Below are positions 19,301-26,517 of a stretch of 64,000 nucleotides of DNA, piece by piece (position 1 is the stretch's first letter; every line of letters starts with the position of its first letter). The DNA comes from Prevotella sp. (lineage in GTDB: Bacteria > Bacteroidota > Bacteroidia > Bacteroidales > Bacteroidaceae), in NCBI GenBank assembly GCA_021636625.1, contig JAJWLX010000003.1, positions 62,001 to 126,000 of the forward strand. The letters run 5' to 3'. The translations under genes and the position numbers were made by a program. A model generated the notes under the pieces. That model was not told where the DNA came from, searched no databases, and was given only the letters and a program-made list of their open reading frames with translations.

Positions 19301-19591
19301 TCTCTAGGCAAGGTCTATGAGTTTGATTACAAGAAGAGCGGCGAGCATAGTATTGGCTTGATAGCGCAGAACGTTCAGAAGAGTAAGCTATCAGACTTGG
19401 TGGCAAACGATGATGAAGGTTTCTTAAAGCTGAACTACTGGTCTCCTAAGCTGATTAGCCTTGCTCTTGGCGGAGTAGTACAAGTTGATGGCAAGGTTAC
19501 CAGGCTGAAGAAAAAGGTGAAGGCTTTGGAGGAGGAAGTGAAGCTCTTAAAGGAAGAGTTAAGTAACAAGAATATTAATTTATTAAATTAG
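13340..19591 (+). CDS. large tail tip/fibre protein with C-terminal S74 chaperone
   Basis: 2083 residues. The first ~750 residues look like the tail-associated (Tal/gpJ-like) hub. Middle: long fibre with short repeats, including three tandem EKAQKAA units (DNA repeat 17042-17101), a coiled coil that probably trimerises. The C terminus (from about residue 1965) has the peptidase S74 pattern: SSDIRLK, then HSIGLIAQ, then a final coiled coil. In this family the intramolecular chaperone cleaves itself off before a conserved Ser in SDIRLK. Bases 18190-19230, encoding the tip just before S74, are clearly more AT-rich than the rest, suggesting a swapped receptor-binding module. Confidence 0.85.
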   Translation: MSTWNIYHKDGSKLTDVNEEQITVHGLEYSDSWMGKCFVTINFKHEVPINFQIGDYIVYRDERFELNYEPGKDKQARPDTYGEGFVYDSVKFNALQDELARAEFLDVVLNDNELHYTSLPKFPFYVQTLDDLLDRIQANLDEQIGAGLWKIYSRNKDRSVQRGALESEWLSVYGEKTDDNVIESMSITVDSQTCWQALALVNEKWDINFIVRGRNIYVGTTGIEAGHIFSYGIGNGLYEIVQNADSDQSVITRLRAYGSEKNLPSHYYADLGVKYVANITKVVTASTNVELELDVDYIETYFKNKRKYVVSGESQEQSFGWVLQVTFDFQTTITGYVTQSGSSGKCRFYSELKGGQVDSGDEESKEKLDAFIAQVNAGNTKMYITSGLNKKVVPSSMKEYAENLPNNMSINRLMLPGFPHVSLSDFYDSLTEQEKKYVNPTGKLHKFSTDPYRPYIDSLNIEEIGLRSASQFFDTDDKTNGVIEIYPTIEEMEIGGVRVDEIDEGVAPDDDGRFGDNETVKNVDIYLNKAIDFDINDLKDDDFSISMKDGMCGGRTFKVASSTKVDGRWRLTIERIKDDALELWFPYKDYPIKNGDHFVLTGITLPDSYVNAASLKLLKYAIALLDKNDYTRYVYQPKVDELFMARQHDKAQEDETGTIKSLHDTLKAGDLMNFNDTDLNIEGIISIDQLTIKEEDGKIPTYDITLREDKEVGTIQKIQQQISSLQSGNGGAGAGLTTTQVKNQVASEGSKYFVSKLTDDTAKGTITWEKVQKFLHGLLVGNFNSENGGSWTPDAEGRSHLITDYLEVRMKAIFEELVIKKTSTIGGKEIISPAGGVVAHKVEVVTVTYNNVSQKAYRCYFLAEQEGDAVDNDFAIADQVRSESFNVRKGTYHKVGNHFYWRLVIGRDEEPVELEGKKYHYIDLSDTDCATASDVPAKGDVLSQCGNRTDVERQNCLIFSAVDTYSPSISLYHGINSYSFANKEYVEYGVNKQTNKAFFNVYGDMYVGDRPTKENNYEGSSYIKYDSAAKQVSVKGKISAKSTVDGKELSQYIKENSAKGLTEEQVNNIINNSQVITDLQNQVDGAIETWFYEGVPTLTNAPASSWTTDKDKDTHLGDLYYDNKTGKAYRFAKDGSIYKWTIITDTDIAKALSDASKAQETADGKMKVFSTQPTPPYQVGDIWVNATYPSDGSTYKNEVLRCQTNKKAGSLFAIDDWIKASKYTDDTVANAAKAAAEKAQKAAEKAQKAAEKAQGDISKLGTTVTDNKKAFDNYVKDGYLEPSEIAAMAQDSKRLEDAFAAAEKSYTEVKDAEVLKGTKELTNLNSAFATLTTAKKELVNYLSDIATRYNAANTNGKATIVSAVGTKFTNFQSAYSAFYDKLGLANAYITSKIYGDLGVVIGDVTSLAYLKKALMDAPDTEINGGLVLTSLIGLRDTGGNTTAGINGITEKSAKGGGIAAWFGGEMVDKDYNDGSKTPANTIFRFDGSGYVAGGAIWWGTDGRVHADPTSFIISEKNLGAYLTFFEPTWKAGSAGTSVADLVSLKPNAPFTKLGVSGDAAFEGAISFHGIDITYDATNKAIKIDGNLYATGGITAYGEGSGSSGGGGLNGSVKSYVDAINLTAENLSEVASAYSVAKLKSLIDGIDGITDGINSVSVNGSGNAVTSAIVSGHTLTLTKEKSFLESVAWWNVSDTHNANDLHRGITFAYVSHANTATTGTLIDFSCGSNNNYSFQLQASYNSDTIYFRRHNGDNNTWGGWNRLATIENIPKTYAGSSSAGGDATRALKLKDYNGDYYDIYCGYSGASLNAGEITAIVGTKTNGSNVYYKDVQKSALQVWLGLGARAYDNTSYLPLSGGTMSANARISHDGGNLYLGNSDNSGWVLTQDIASKDGADKWSIYSSGGARFGDIYLYRKEDGTIDTGVIERYAGSLCLNWNSGQDVIVCNGGGTFICKTNILSKGGITAYSSSDIRLKINLHKADSLSLIRSLGKVYEFDYKKSGEHSIGLIAQNVQKSKLSDLVANDDEGFLKLNYWSPKLISLALGGVVQVDGKVTRLKKKVKALEEEVKLLKEELSNKNINLLN

Positions 19592-19599
19592 ATTAGAAA

Positions 19600-19905
19600 A
19601 TGGAGAATTTAAAGATTACCAAGAAGAGTGAACAGACAACTGCTACTTACACCAAGGGCGGCTATCGTGTAGAAATTATCTACAATGTTGACAAGACGGG
19701 TGGCAACATCGAGAGCATCAGTATGGGTCTATATGGTGACGCAAATGGTAACTATCTCGGCAACGCCAACGCAAGCTCCAACGGCAGCGAGCTGACCTAC
19801 AACATCAGCGGCATCCCTCAGAGCAAGCTCAGTGAGGTGTCTGCACTCATTGAGGAGGTCAATTCCGCTATCAATGCGAATATGGCTAGCGAGGCGGCAG
19901 AGTAA
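19600..19905 (+). CDS. small tail-fibre-associated protein, unknown
   Basis: 101 residues, eight bases after the fibre gene. Contains many Asn, Ser, Gly and Thr (GDANGNYLGNANASSNGSE), a composition seen in fibre accessory proteins. It may be a fibre assembly or tip protein. No motif supports a firmer call. Confidence 0.5.
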   Translation: MENLKITKKSEQTTATYTKGGYRVEIIYNVDKTGGNIESISMGLYGDANGNYLGNANASSNGSELTYNISGIPQSKLSEVSALIEEVNSAINANMASEAAE

Positions 19906-19923
19906 GTATCGTAAGTATTAACG

Positions 19924-19950
19924 CAGGGTGGCTCTTCGAGAGCTGCCTTG
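19924..19950 (+). terminator. intergenic hairpin with TTCG loop
   Basis: GGCTC-TTCG-GAGCT-type hairpin: GCTC(T) pairs with (A)GAGC, and flanking AGG/CCT extends it. No U-run follows. Probably a processing or stability hairpin in the late transcript rather than a terminator. Confidence 0.45.
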
Positions 19951-19980
19951 CCTAGTGTTTAATGTTTAAAAGATTAAGCT

Positions 19981-21039
19981 ATGGCTTTGGCAAACAATAA
20001 AATCACCGCTCCCGTGAGCGTGGATGACGTGAAATCATTGCTCGGAGAATCAAGCAACGACCTTGCTACGCTCTGTAAGTCTTCAAAGATAAACGTTTGG
20101 GCGAAGTATAAGCCAACTGATTACAACGCTGCTTTTTCTGATAATTGGAGCAAGGGCAAAGATGGAAACTATGGTCTGAATATTACTACAGATAACAGAG
20201 TAAGCTCTTGGAGTGCCTTGGTTGCTGAGTATTCTAAAGCTAACAATGGCTATAGTAATATCTATAAACGACCAAGTGGTGGCGCAACTTCTCCTTATAG
20301 ACTAGGAGATTTTAGAGGGTATAACCATAAGGCAAAGCCTGAGATTAGTGATTATTTGGCGGCAACAAATTATATAGAAGACTCACCAATATCACTATCT
20401 GTAGCATATAATGCGATAACAGTTGATGGAGACCAAGTAAGCTATAAAGATGTTGAAGTCTATAAGGGCTTATATTTTGGTTACGTAATTACCGATATTA
20501 GCGGAAAAACTCTAAAGCTGATAGTAACAGCGTCAACTACAAGTAGTTATGAAGTTAGAATAGCTGCAAGAACTTTATTGGCAGGTAATTATAGGCTATA
20601 CCCTATGTTTTGCAATGTAGATTACTCGACTAATCATTCATTACGTGGAATGTATTGTTATGCTGTTCCTAATCTTAATGGTGGAAAAATTATGTCTGTT
20701 ATAACACAAAGTCAAAGTGTGGCGGCTAAATTCAAGTCTATATTTGCTGAATATACATTTGCAAATACAAGGATTAAGGTAACTCTTACTACCACAGAAC
20801 ATGGACAGGCTACTAATATTGGTGTGTACTTTTGTTATCAAACAGACCCGACAAAAGGACAAGCAATGGTAAGCGGCGAATACAGTACAAGGATTGATAG
20901 AATTGGTTTTGGAGAAACCAAAAGTGTCACTTTCAATAATCCGTTGAGTGGTAAAAGTTATCTGATTTATGTTTATTGTGATGGTGCTTGGATTGCCAAA
21001 GGTTTACCTCCAATGACAAGTATTATGCCTGATTTGTAG
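19981..21039 (+). CDS. putative tail tip / receptor-binding protein, copy A
   Basis: 352 residues. Its first ~115 residues are clearly paralogous to the product at 21734 (shared ATLCKS, NVWAKYKP/NMWAKYKP and YRLGDFRGYNH), while the rest has diverged. A conserved attachment domain with a variable distal part is the usual pattern of receptor-binding proteins. Base composition is AT-rich compared with the head genes, hinting at exchange. The stop is a double TAG. Confidence 0.6.
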   Translation: MALANNKITAPVSVDDVKSLLGESSNDLATLCKSSKINVWAKYKPTDYNAAFSDNWSKGKDGNYGLNITTDNRVSSWSALVAEYSKANNGYSNIYKRPSGGATSPYRLGDFRGYNHKAKPEISDYLAATNYIEDSPISLSVAYNAITVDGDQVSYKDVEVYKGLYFGYVITDISGKTLKLIVTASTTSSYEVRIAARTLLAGNYRLYPMFCNVDYSTNHSLRGMYCYAVPNLNGGKIMSVITQSQSVAAKFKSIFAEYTFANTRIKVTLTTTEHGQATNIGVYFCYQTDPTKGQAMVSGEYSTRIDRIGFGETKSVTFNNPLSGKSYLIYVYCDGAWIAKGLPPMTSIMPDL

Positions 21040-21081
21040 TAGATATAAGATAAGTATAACTATATTAAAAAGATTACGAGC

Positions 21082-21744
21082 ATGAAAGTCAAAGACTTGA
21101 CAAGACAAAGGTTTGGAAGGCTCATTGTCGTTCGAAGATATGAACACAATTTAATTTGTGGGAATACCCGCAGAGCCCAATGGGTGTGTATGTGTGATTG
21201 CGGTAAAGAGCATATTGCCACAACTCAGAATTTAACGGGAGGTCGCTCTACAAGTTGCGGATGCTTGCAACAGAAAATATCCGCATCGCAAAAATCCAAT
21301 TTCAGACACGGATATGCAGTAGATGAAAAAAGACATCCTTTGTATAATATTTGGAGAAGTATAAAACAAAGATGTTTTAATCCAAACCATAAGGAATACA
21401 AGCATTATGGTGGCAGGGGTATCACTATCTGCGAAGAGTGGAAAGATAATCCAAAAGCATTTGTAGAGTGGGGCTTGTCTCATGGATATAAAAAAGGATT
21501 GTCTATTGATAGGATTGATAACGATGGAAACTATGAACCATCTAATTGTCAATTTATAACACGTTCCCAAAATACGAAGAAAGAGAAGGGACGAATCTTA
21601 ACTGTCTGCGGAATCTCGCATGATTGTTCTGATTGGAGTCGAATATTAGGACATACTGTTACGTATATTGATAAAATTATACACAGAAAAGGTTTAGATT
21701 ATACAATTAATTTTATTAAAGAAAGGATTAAAAATGGTAAATAA
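21082..21744 (+). CDS. HNH-type homing endonuclease
   Basis: 220 residues. N-terminal Zn-binding part with CMCDCG and a following SCGC, then the conserved HYGGRGI element, then the HNH-like core LSIDRIDNDGNYEPSNC. This layout is typical of free-standing phage endonucleases that nick intron-less or gene-flanking targets. It sits between two paralogous tip genes and overlaps the start of the second by 11 bases. The N-terminal KDLTRQRFGRL is the usual opening of this family. Probably mobile and not needed for virion assembly. Confidence 0.8.
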   Translation: MKVKDLTRQRFGRLIVVRRYEHNLICGNTRRAQWVCMCDCGKEHIATTQNLTGGRSTSCGCLQQKISASQKSNFRHGYAVDEKRHPLYNIWRSIKQRCFNPNHKEYKHYGGRGITICEEWKDNPKAFVEWGLSHGYKKGLSIDRIDNDGNYEPSNCQFITRSQNTKKEKGRILTVCGISHDCSDWSRILGHTVTYIDKIIHRKGLDYTINFIKERIKNGK

Positions 21745-22735
21745 TGGTATCATCACCCCCCCCATATCCATCGATGATGTTAGGTCGGTGCTGGGCGAAT
21801 CAAGTAATGATGTTGCCACGCTGTGCAAGTCCACCAAAATAAATATGTGGGCGAAGTATAAGCCCGTTGACTCAGACAACGCTTTCCTTGATATCAATAC
21901 TGGGTGGAAGGGTAAGAGGAATGACTGCAACATCAATTATCCTAAAGCAACAAGTATCTATGATATAAAGGGCTATTATTCGCAAGCGGACAACGGCTTC
22001 ACCCATAGGACGACATCTGCACCTTACAGACTAGGAGATTTTCGCGGGTATAATCATAACGCAAGAAGTGAATACCTAGAAATTGGCACGACAAGTCCAT
22101 CAGCGGAAGATGCCGTAAGTATTAGCGCAGCATATAATATGCAAAGTGTCGATTCTGACTGGATAAGCATGAAAGACTTGTTGAATGATGGTAACATAAC
22201 CTATCACTTTGGTGTGTTGCTCTATAACAACAATGGCGACAAGCTACAGTATATGAGAACATCAGATACGAACACCGTTAAGTTTACAAAGGTCAACGCA
22301 GGCACATACACAGTCTATCCGTTTATGAGCAGCGTGGCTTATACAAGCAGTGATTTCCCTCAGTTACAACAGGGTTCGTATATCCCTATACCAGTATTAC
22401 AGCCAATCTCTCTTGTGGTGAAAACCAGAACAGACATTAATGCTAGCAAGGTTACACTAAGACAAAGTGGTCTTGGAAGCGCAACGATTAAGAATGTTGA
22501 TAGTGTGTCTCATGTTGTCTCATTGCAACTACGTTTTTCTTCGAGCAAGGAAAATAGTAGTATGCAGGTTGGTGAATCTATTCTTATGAGCAATACAACA
22601 CTGGCTGGCGGTGATAGTAAAACCGTTCTTTTCAAGAACCAAATGCAGAGTGGAAAAACTTACGCATTATGGCTGTATGTGGACTATGTTTTGACTACTA
22701 AGCAAACGGTATTTAGTCAAGGAATTATTGATTAA
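21734..22735 (+). CDS. putative tail tip / receptor-binding protein, copy B
   Basis: 333 residues, paralogue of the product at 19981. The N-terminal ~110 residues align well (SIDDVRSVLGESSNDVATLCKS), the remainder does not. Start ATG 21734 lies inside the end of the HNH gene. The duplication around an endonuclease suggests gene duplication plus homing insertion, giving two alternative or additive binding specificities. Confidence 0.6.
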   Translation: MVNNGIITPPISIDDVRSVLGESSNDVATLCKSTKINMWAKYKPVDSDNAFLDINTGWKGKRNDCNINYPKATSIYDIKGYYSQADNGFTHRTTSAPYRLGDFRGYNHNARSEYLEIGTTSPSAEDAVSISAAYNMQSVDSDWISMKDLLNDGNITYHFGVLLYNNNGDKLQYMRTSDTNTVKFTKVNAGTYTVYPFMSSVAYTSSDFPQLQQGSYIPIPVLQPISLVVKTRTDINASKVTLRQSGLGSATIKNVDSVSHVVSLQLRFSSSKENSSMQVGESILMSNTTLAGGDSKTVLFKNQMQSGKTYALWLYVDYVLTTKQTVFSQGIID

Positions 22736-22753
22736 GAATAATATTTGATTTTC

Positions 22754-22784
22754 TTGCCAGTTTGGGATATATTTCTTATCTTTG
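22754..22784 (+). promoter_or_regulatory. Bacteroidetes-type promoter
   Basis: TTGC at 22754-22757, 19-base spacer, TATCTTTG at 22777-22784. Upstream of 22863 with a leader of about 70 bases. Together with the terminator at 23351 it makes the next gene an independent unit. Confidence 0.65.
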
Positions 22785-22862
22785 TAACGGAAATAGAAAG
22801 GTATTCTGTATAGCAAGTTAATTGGCGAAGAATATTTATAACATAAAAATAAAGAAACAATT

Positions 22863-23327
22863 ATGAAGAAGATTAAGACAATCGAGGCTGTTGCAGCCTA
22901 CAAGACACTGAAAGCATTGAAGACATCATCGATGAGCGATGATGCGAGTTTGCGAGTTTGGAAGAATATGAAGGCTCTGCGTTCAGTTGCCGACACATAC
23001 GACAAGGACGTGGAAGAGGCACAGGAGAGCTTGAAGGACGATAAGTTCGAGGAGATGCAGCGTAAGCTCCAGGAGTGCCAGCAGCTCGAGCAGAAGCACA
23101 CCGATGAGGGCTATGAGTACACCAAGGACGATTCAGCCAAGTTTGCGGAGGTTAATGAGTACTTCTTTAACCAGAAGCAGAAGACCGAGAAGTACTTCTC
23201 TGACCTTGCCAATGCCGAGGTAGAGGTAGCTATCGAGGAGGTTGACGAGAAGGAGTTGTTTAAAGCTGCCAAGGATTGCGGCTTGAAGTTCGCCGATATG
23301 GAGAGCCTTGAAGTTGTGATAGCATAA
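22863..23327 (+). CDS. small coiled-coil protein, moron-like unit
   Basis: 154 residues, mostly charged helix (EEAQESLKDDKFEEMQRKL), with no membrane segment or motif. The gene has its own promoter (22754) and its own terminator (23351), inside what should be a continuous late operon. That arrangement is typical of morons, genes expressed from the prophage. No function can be given; it could also be a virion or assembly helper. Confidence 0.65.
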   Translation: MKKIKTIEAVAAYKTLKALKTSSMSDDASLRVWKNMKALRSVADTYDKDVEEAQESLKDDKFEEMQRKLQECQQLEQKHTDEGYEYTKDDSAKFAEVNEYFFNQKQKTEKYFSDLANAEVEVAIEEVDEKELFKAAKDCGLKFADMESLEVVIA

Positions 23328-23350
23328 TACTCTGATAAGTGGATATAGTA

Positions 23351-23396
23351 AATAGCGTTGGAACGGCATTCTTGCTCGATTCTAACGCTATTTTTG
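23351..23396 (+). terminator. intrinsic terminator
   Basis: AATAGCGTTGGAA at 23351-23363 pairs with TTCTAACGCTATT at 23380-23392 (one G-U), followed by TTTT. 13-base stem, 16-base loop. Ends the 22863 unit. Confidence 0.85.
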
Positions 23397-23481
23397 TTAC
23401 CATTTTATGCTATTTTGGTAACAAAAAAATCGGTAACAGAACTTTCAAATTGTTACTTTAGCAAAGTTTAACTCTAAAAAG

Positions 23482-23523
23482 TTGCTCAAAATCATTCATT
23501 TTGAGCAAAATTGTTTATTTTTG
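23482..23523 (+). promoter_or_regulatory. inverted-repeat operator with -7 box
   Basis: TTGCTCAAAA (23482-23491) and its exact reverse complement TTTTGAGCAA (23499-23508) flank seven bases. Eight bases later TATTTTTG (23516-23523) matches the -7 box. The repeat covers where the -33 region would be, so a bound repressor would block transcription of 23598. Confidence 0.6.
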
Positions 23524-23597
23524 CATCACTTTCCTTATTATTAAGAATGAGGAACTAAGAATAAATAATAAACCCAAAAACAAAAGGAGAAGAATTT

Positions 23598-24149
23598 ATG
23601 ACTAAAGAGGAAGAAGATGAAGTCCATCGGTTAGTTCAATCAGTCGGTGTTGTACAGTTGTCAAGAGTAATGTTTAAGGGTATGGACGTTAGCGAAATGA
23701 TTAACGTAATTATCCTTGCAGGTAGAGGCTACAGCGTGAAGCTACTCACTTGGTTCAAGTATTATTGTGAAGTTATGCCTCTTTTTATCATGCTTTTTCA
23801 TGTGGCTTGTATGGTGACGTTTGCATCACATGGTAAAGAAATGTGCGTATGGTTTAGAGAAAATTGGGTGTCAGCAGCATTTATCTATTTCTCTGTTTAC
23901 ATCCATCCGCTTGTGCTTATACTTGCGAGCAGATTCTTTTGGCTCTGCTACAGATGGCGTATTCCGATGATCATCTACCTATTTGGGATAAATGCAATTC
24001 ATATTGTATACTGGAATGTTTTTACCACCAACGAAATGGTGGAAGCTAATGTTGTAATACTTGTAATGACCATTATATTTTATGTATATGGTTTTGCCGA
24101 TAAGTATTTCTCAGGCAAGGGCTGTCAAAGTTTAATCTCTAGATTATAA
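23598..24149 (+). CDS. polytopic membrane protein, moron candidate
   Basis: 183 residues with about four membrane segments (near residues 58-75, 90-112, 116-133 and 148-166). An AAGGAGAA ribosome binding site precedes the ATG. It forms a two-gene unit with the HTH gene at 24154, with an operator-like promoter upstream and a terminator at 24531. Prophage-expressed membrane proteins of this kind often block superinfection, but no sequence evidence for that is visible here. It does not look like a holin: the lysis holin is at 27569. Confidence 0.65.
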   Translation: MTKEEEDEVHRLVQSVGVVQLSRVMFKGMDVSEMINVIILAGRGYSVKLLTWFKYYCEVMPLFIMLFHVACMVTFASHGKEMCVWFRENWVSAAFIYFSVYIHPLVLILASRFFWLCYRWRIPMIIYLFGINAIHIVYWNVFTTNEMVEANVVILVMTIIFYVYGFADKYFSGKGCQSLISRL

Positions 24150-24153
24150 TGAT

Positions 24154-24495
24154 ATGGGAAAGTTATTTGGTTATCACACCTTGGGAGTGTTATTAAAATC
24201 GTTGTCTGACTCTTGCTTTCGAGCAGACGAGCAAGAGAAGAGAGGGGAGAAGGTAACTGCTTGCGGAATGAGCAGCGATGAGATAGAAGACCTTTGTGAG
24301 AACTATCTGCCGTATGCTCTCAACCCAATGATGAGCACCGAGGAGGTCAAGGAGAAATTGCACGTTTCCGATGCTACACTCAATCGTATGGTGGCACGGG
24401 GCGATATACCAAATGGCGAGTGTAAGAAACGAGGACACACCCGATATTGGAAGAAGTGGGATATACTGCACTTCATTAAAAAGAAAAGAAAATAA
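24154..24495 (+). CDS. HTH_17/excisionase-type DNA-binding protein
   Basis: 113 residues. The C-terminal half (from MSTEEVKEKLHVSDATLNRM) is a helix-turn-helix of the MerR/excisionase type with a following wing (RGHTRYWKKWDI). The N-terminal ~50 residues carry an acidic helix. Five bases after the membrane protein gene, so probably co-regulated. It may bind the inverted repeat at 23482 and control its own unit, which is inference. Could alternatively be an excisionase, although no integrase is seen nearby. Confidence 0.65.
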   Translation: MGKLFGYHTLGVLLKSLSDSCFRADEQEKRGEKVTACGMSSDEIEDLCENYLPYALNPMMSTEEVKEKLHVSDATLNRMVARGDIPNGECKKRGHTRYWKKWDILHFIKKKRK

Positions 24496-24530
24496 TAGTT
24501 GAACATGTAAGTATTCCTTACAAGTTGAGC

Positions 24531-24562
24531 AAGAGAGGTAAGTGATTGCCTCTCTTTTTTTG
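24531..24562 (+). terminator. intrinsic terminator
   Basis: AAGAGAGG (24531-24538) pairs with CCTCTCTT (24549-24556), followed by a run of T. Ten-base loop. Closes the 23598-24495 unit. Confidence 0.9.
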
Positions 24563-24636
24563 TTTATATGATACTACCTACTATCACCTTAAACCGCTGA
24601 TAAACAACCACTAAAAGAAAGTGTGATAGAGTTATA

Positions 24637-24665
24637 TTTGCTCTCCCCTATTCTTCGTACCTTTG
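24637..24665 (+). promoter_or_regulatory. Bacteroidetes-type promoter
   Basis: TTTG at 24637-24640, 17-base spacer (slightly short), TACCTTTG at 24658-24665 (perfect -7). About 55 bases upstream of the 24725 gene. A TTAAGGATAAC element follows at about 24697. Confidence 0.55.
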
Positions 24666-24724
24666 CATCCGTAACGTTACAATAGTGTTAGTTAAATTAA
24701 GGATAACTTAAAAAGATTGTAAAA

Positions 24725-25462
24725 ATGGAGATGACAGATGCAAAAGTCGTGGAGAAGAAAATCTACGAAGAGGGAAAGAAGCACGATGAGTATGCTTCTA
24801 AAGGTATCGCAGGGACTGGATTAGGTCTTGGAATAGCTGGTACTGCACTCGGTCTTGGTGCTTGGTTGTTTGGCGGTAATCGCAGCGTGTTTGGTTCTAT
24901 CGGTGGCAGTAATATGCCTGAGAACGTTAACATCAACGCAAACGGTTATGGCGCAAATGCGAATGCTAATCAGCCAACCGCATTGCAGGTAATGGAGAAG
25001 GAATGCGCTGATGAGGTGAAGTTGCTTACAGACATGTTCGGTTTGAAGCTCGACACCGCTAACAAGTTCTACGCTATGCGTGAGACTGACATCGCAGAAA
25101 AGTTCTCTATGTATAAGGGTGCTACTGAGGCTATCAACGCTGAGAACCGCCGTGCAATGCAGGCTGAGTTCGGACTTTACAAGTCTCAGGTAGATGCGGA
25201 CTTCGGTCTGTACAAGAACCAGCGAGACCAGTACGATGCGTTGCAAGCTAAGTATTGTGACCTCGACAAGAAGGTAGCCATTATGGAAGCCCTCACTCCT
25301 TACAAGGAGAAGCTTATGATGGCTTACGTCAAGGAGAACACTTGCAACTGCTTGCGAGGGCAGTTGATGCTCCCGAACACTCCAGTACTCCAGGGATATG
25401 GTAGTTACAGCGGCTGCAACTGCGGCACTACAACCACCACAACGCCCAGCACTGGTGCGTAG
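24725..25462 (+). CDS. glycine-zipper virion-associated protein, unknown
   Basis: 245 residues. Residues 25-50 form a glycine zipper (GIAGTGLGLGIAGTALGLGA), a membrane-active pattern. The middle is helical with repeated GLYKSQVDADFGLYKNQ-like units, and the C terminus has a CNCLRG and CNCG pair and a Thr-rich tail. Such layout is seen in phage internal or ejection proteins, but I do not recognise the family with certainty. First gene of a five-gene unit with its own promoter. Ends in TAG. Confidence 0.55.
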   Translation: MEMTDAKVVEKKIYEEGKKHDEYASKGIAGTGLGLGIAGTALGLGAWLFGGNRSVFGSIGGSNMPENVNINANGYGANANANQPTALQVMEKECADEVKLLTDMFGLKLDTANKFYAMRETDIAEKFSMYKGATEAINAENRRAMQAEFGLYKSQVDADFGLYKNQRDQYDALQAKYCDLDKKVAIMEALTPYKEKLMMAYVKENTCNCLRGQLMLPNTPVLQGYGSYSGCNCGTTTTTTPSTGA

Positions 25463-25573
25463 CAAGGAAAAGACCGTAAGACGGACTAAGAAAAAATGAG
25501 TTGGTGAGGGGTGTTTGCCCTCGTTGGTGGATGCCCTCTCACCTCTCATATCACCAACTTAAAGATATTAATT

Positions 25574-26065
25574 ATGATGAATTTCGGAAACAGCCCTTTG
25601 CTTGATATGGGCACAAGTCAGCAACAGCCGCCTATGATGGATGCCGAGCTACAGAAGATGTACGAAGCAATACAACAGAAGCGAGCATCTATCAATATGC
25701 AAGCGCAGCAGTCTCCCACCCCTTTATGGGATGAGATTGATAAGATTGAGGACAATCTTACAGGCGCACAGCGTCAGTATTTGATGCAGAATCAGGAATA
25801 CGTCAATAGCTTGCAATATGTGTCAAAGTTAGTGCAAGACGAGGAATTGCGTATCATACGCCCTCGTATTGAAAGCACTCAGCAAGGACAGGAAGCATTG
25901 AAGAAACATTTGTCTTTGATGCAGCGTTTAAGAAAAGAAGTAGCACAAGCAGAAGAACAAAAATCAGCTATGCTCAACGATTATATGACTAATCATAGCG
26001 ATAAGACTTGGCAAGAATATCTTGTATGGTACAACAAAACAAAGAAAGGAGAAACTAAGAAATGA
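25574..26065 (+). CDS. unknown phage protein, helical
   Basis: 163 residues from the first of two adjacent ATG codons at 25574; the TTG at 25511 is unlikely. N terminus Gln/Met/Pro-rich and likely disordered, then long charged helices. Its stop overlaps the next start by four bases (ATGA), so the two are translationally coupled. No motif found. Confidence 0.65.
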   Translation: MMNFGNSPLLDMGTSQQQPPMMDAELQKMYEAIQQKRASINMQAQQSPTPLWDEIDKIEDNLTGAQRQYLMQNQEYVNSLQYVSKLVQDEELRIIRPRIESTQQGQEALKKHLSLMQRLRKEVAQAEEQKSAMLNDYMTNHSDKTWQEYLVWYNKTKKGETKK

Positions 26066-26496
26066 ACGTAACAGAACTTAAAGAGAAACTGCTTACATCT
26101 TTGGATTTGTGGGCAGACGCTAGAATAAGTGATATGGTGAAGGAGAACCCTGCATTGGCTATCCCTTCCGTGTATATGAAGCGAGCTTCACATAACATCA
26201 TCGCAAAACACAAGGATAGTTGGGGCAAGAGCATTGACAACGCTACCCTATTTATTGCCGATGAGGACGGGAACATAGATGCTGATACCATATTCTCAGA
26301 CCTCATGCAGATGTTGGCAAATATAAGCAACTATGAATTCGACCTTGGCTTCATTAAAGGTCGCATTGATGGCGGTGCTATAGCAATCGACTTGCCAGAC
26401 AACATCATCACCACGATTTTGTTTGGCAGTAAGAAGAGCATCAGCTTTACAAAGGATGACTTTGAGGAGCTGAAAAGTCTGATAACAGCAGAATAA
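26062..26496 (+). CDS. unknown phage protein
   Basis: 144 residues, preceded by an AAAGGAGAAA ribosome binding site inside the upstream gene. Mostly helical with an internal segment of hydrophobic strands (GGAIAIDLPDNIITTILFG). No membrane segment is convincing. Family not recognised; coupled to its neighbours. Confidence 0.6.
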   Translation: MNVTELKEKLLTSLDLWADARISDMVKENPALAIPSVYMKRASHNIIAKHKDSWGKSIDNATLFIADEDGNIDADTIFSDLMQMLANISNYEFDLGFIKGRIDGGAIAIDLPDNIITTILFGSKKSISFTKDDFEELKSLITAE

Positions 26497-26517
26497 TAAT
26501 CATAAATATAAGAAGTT

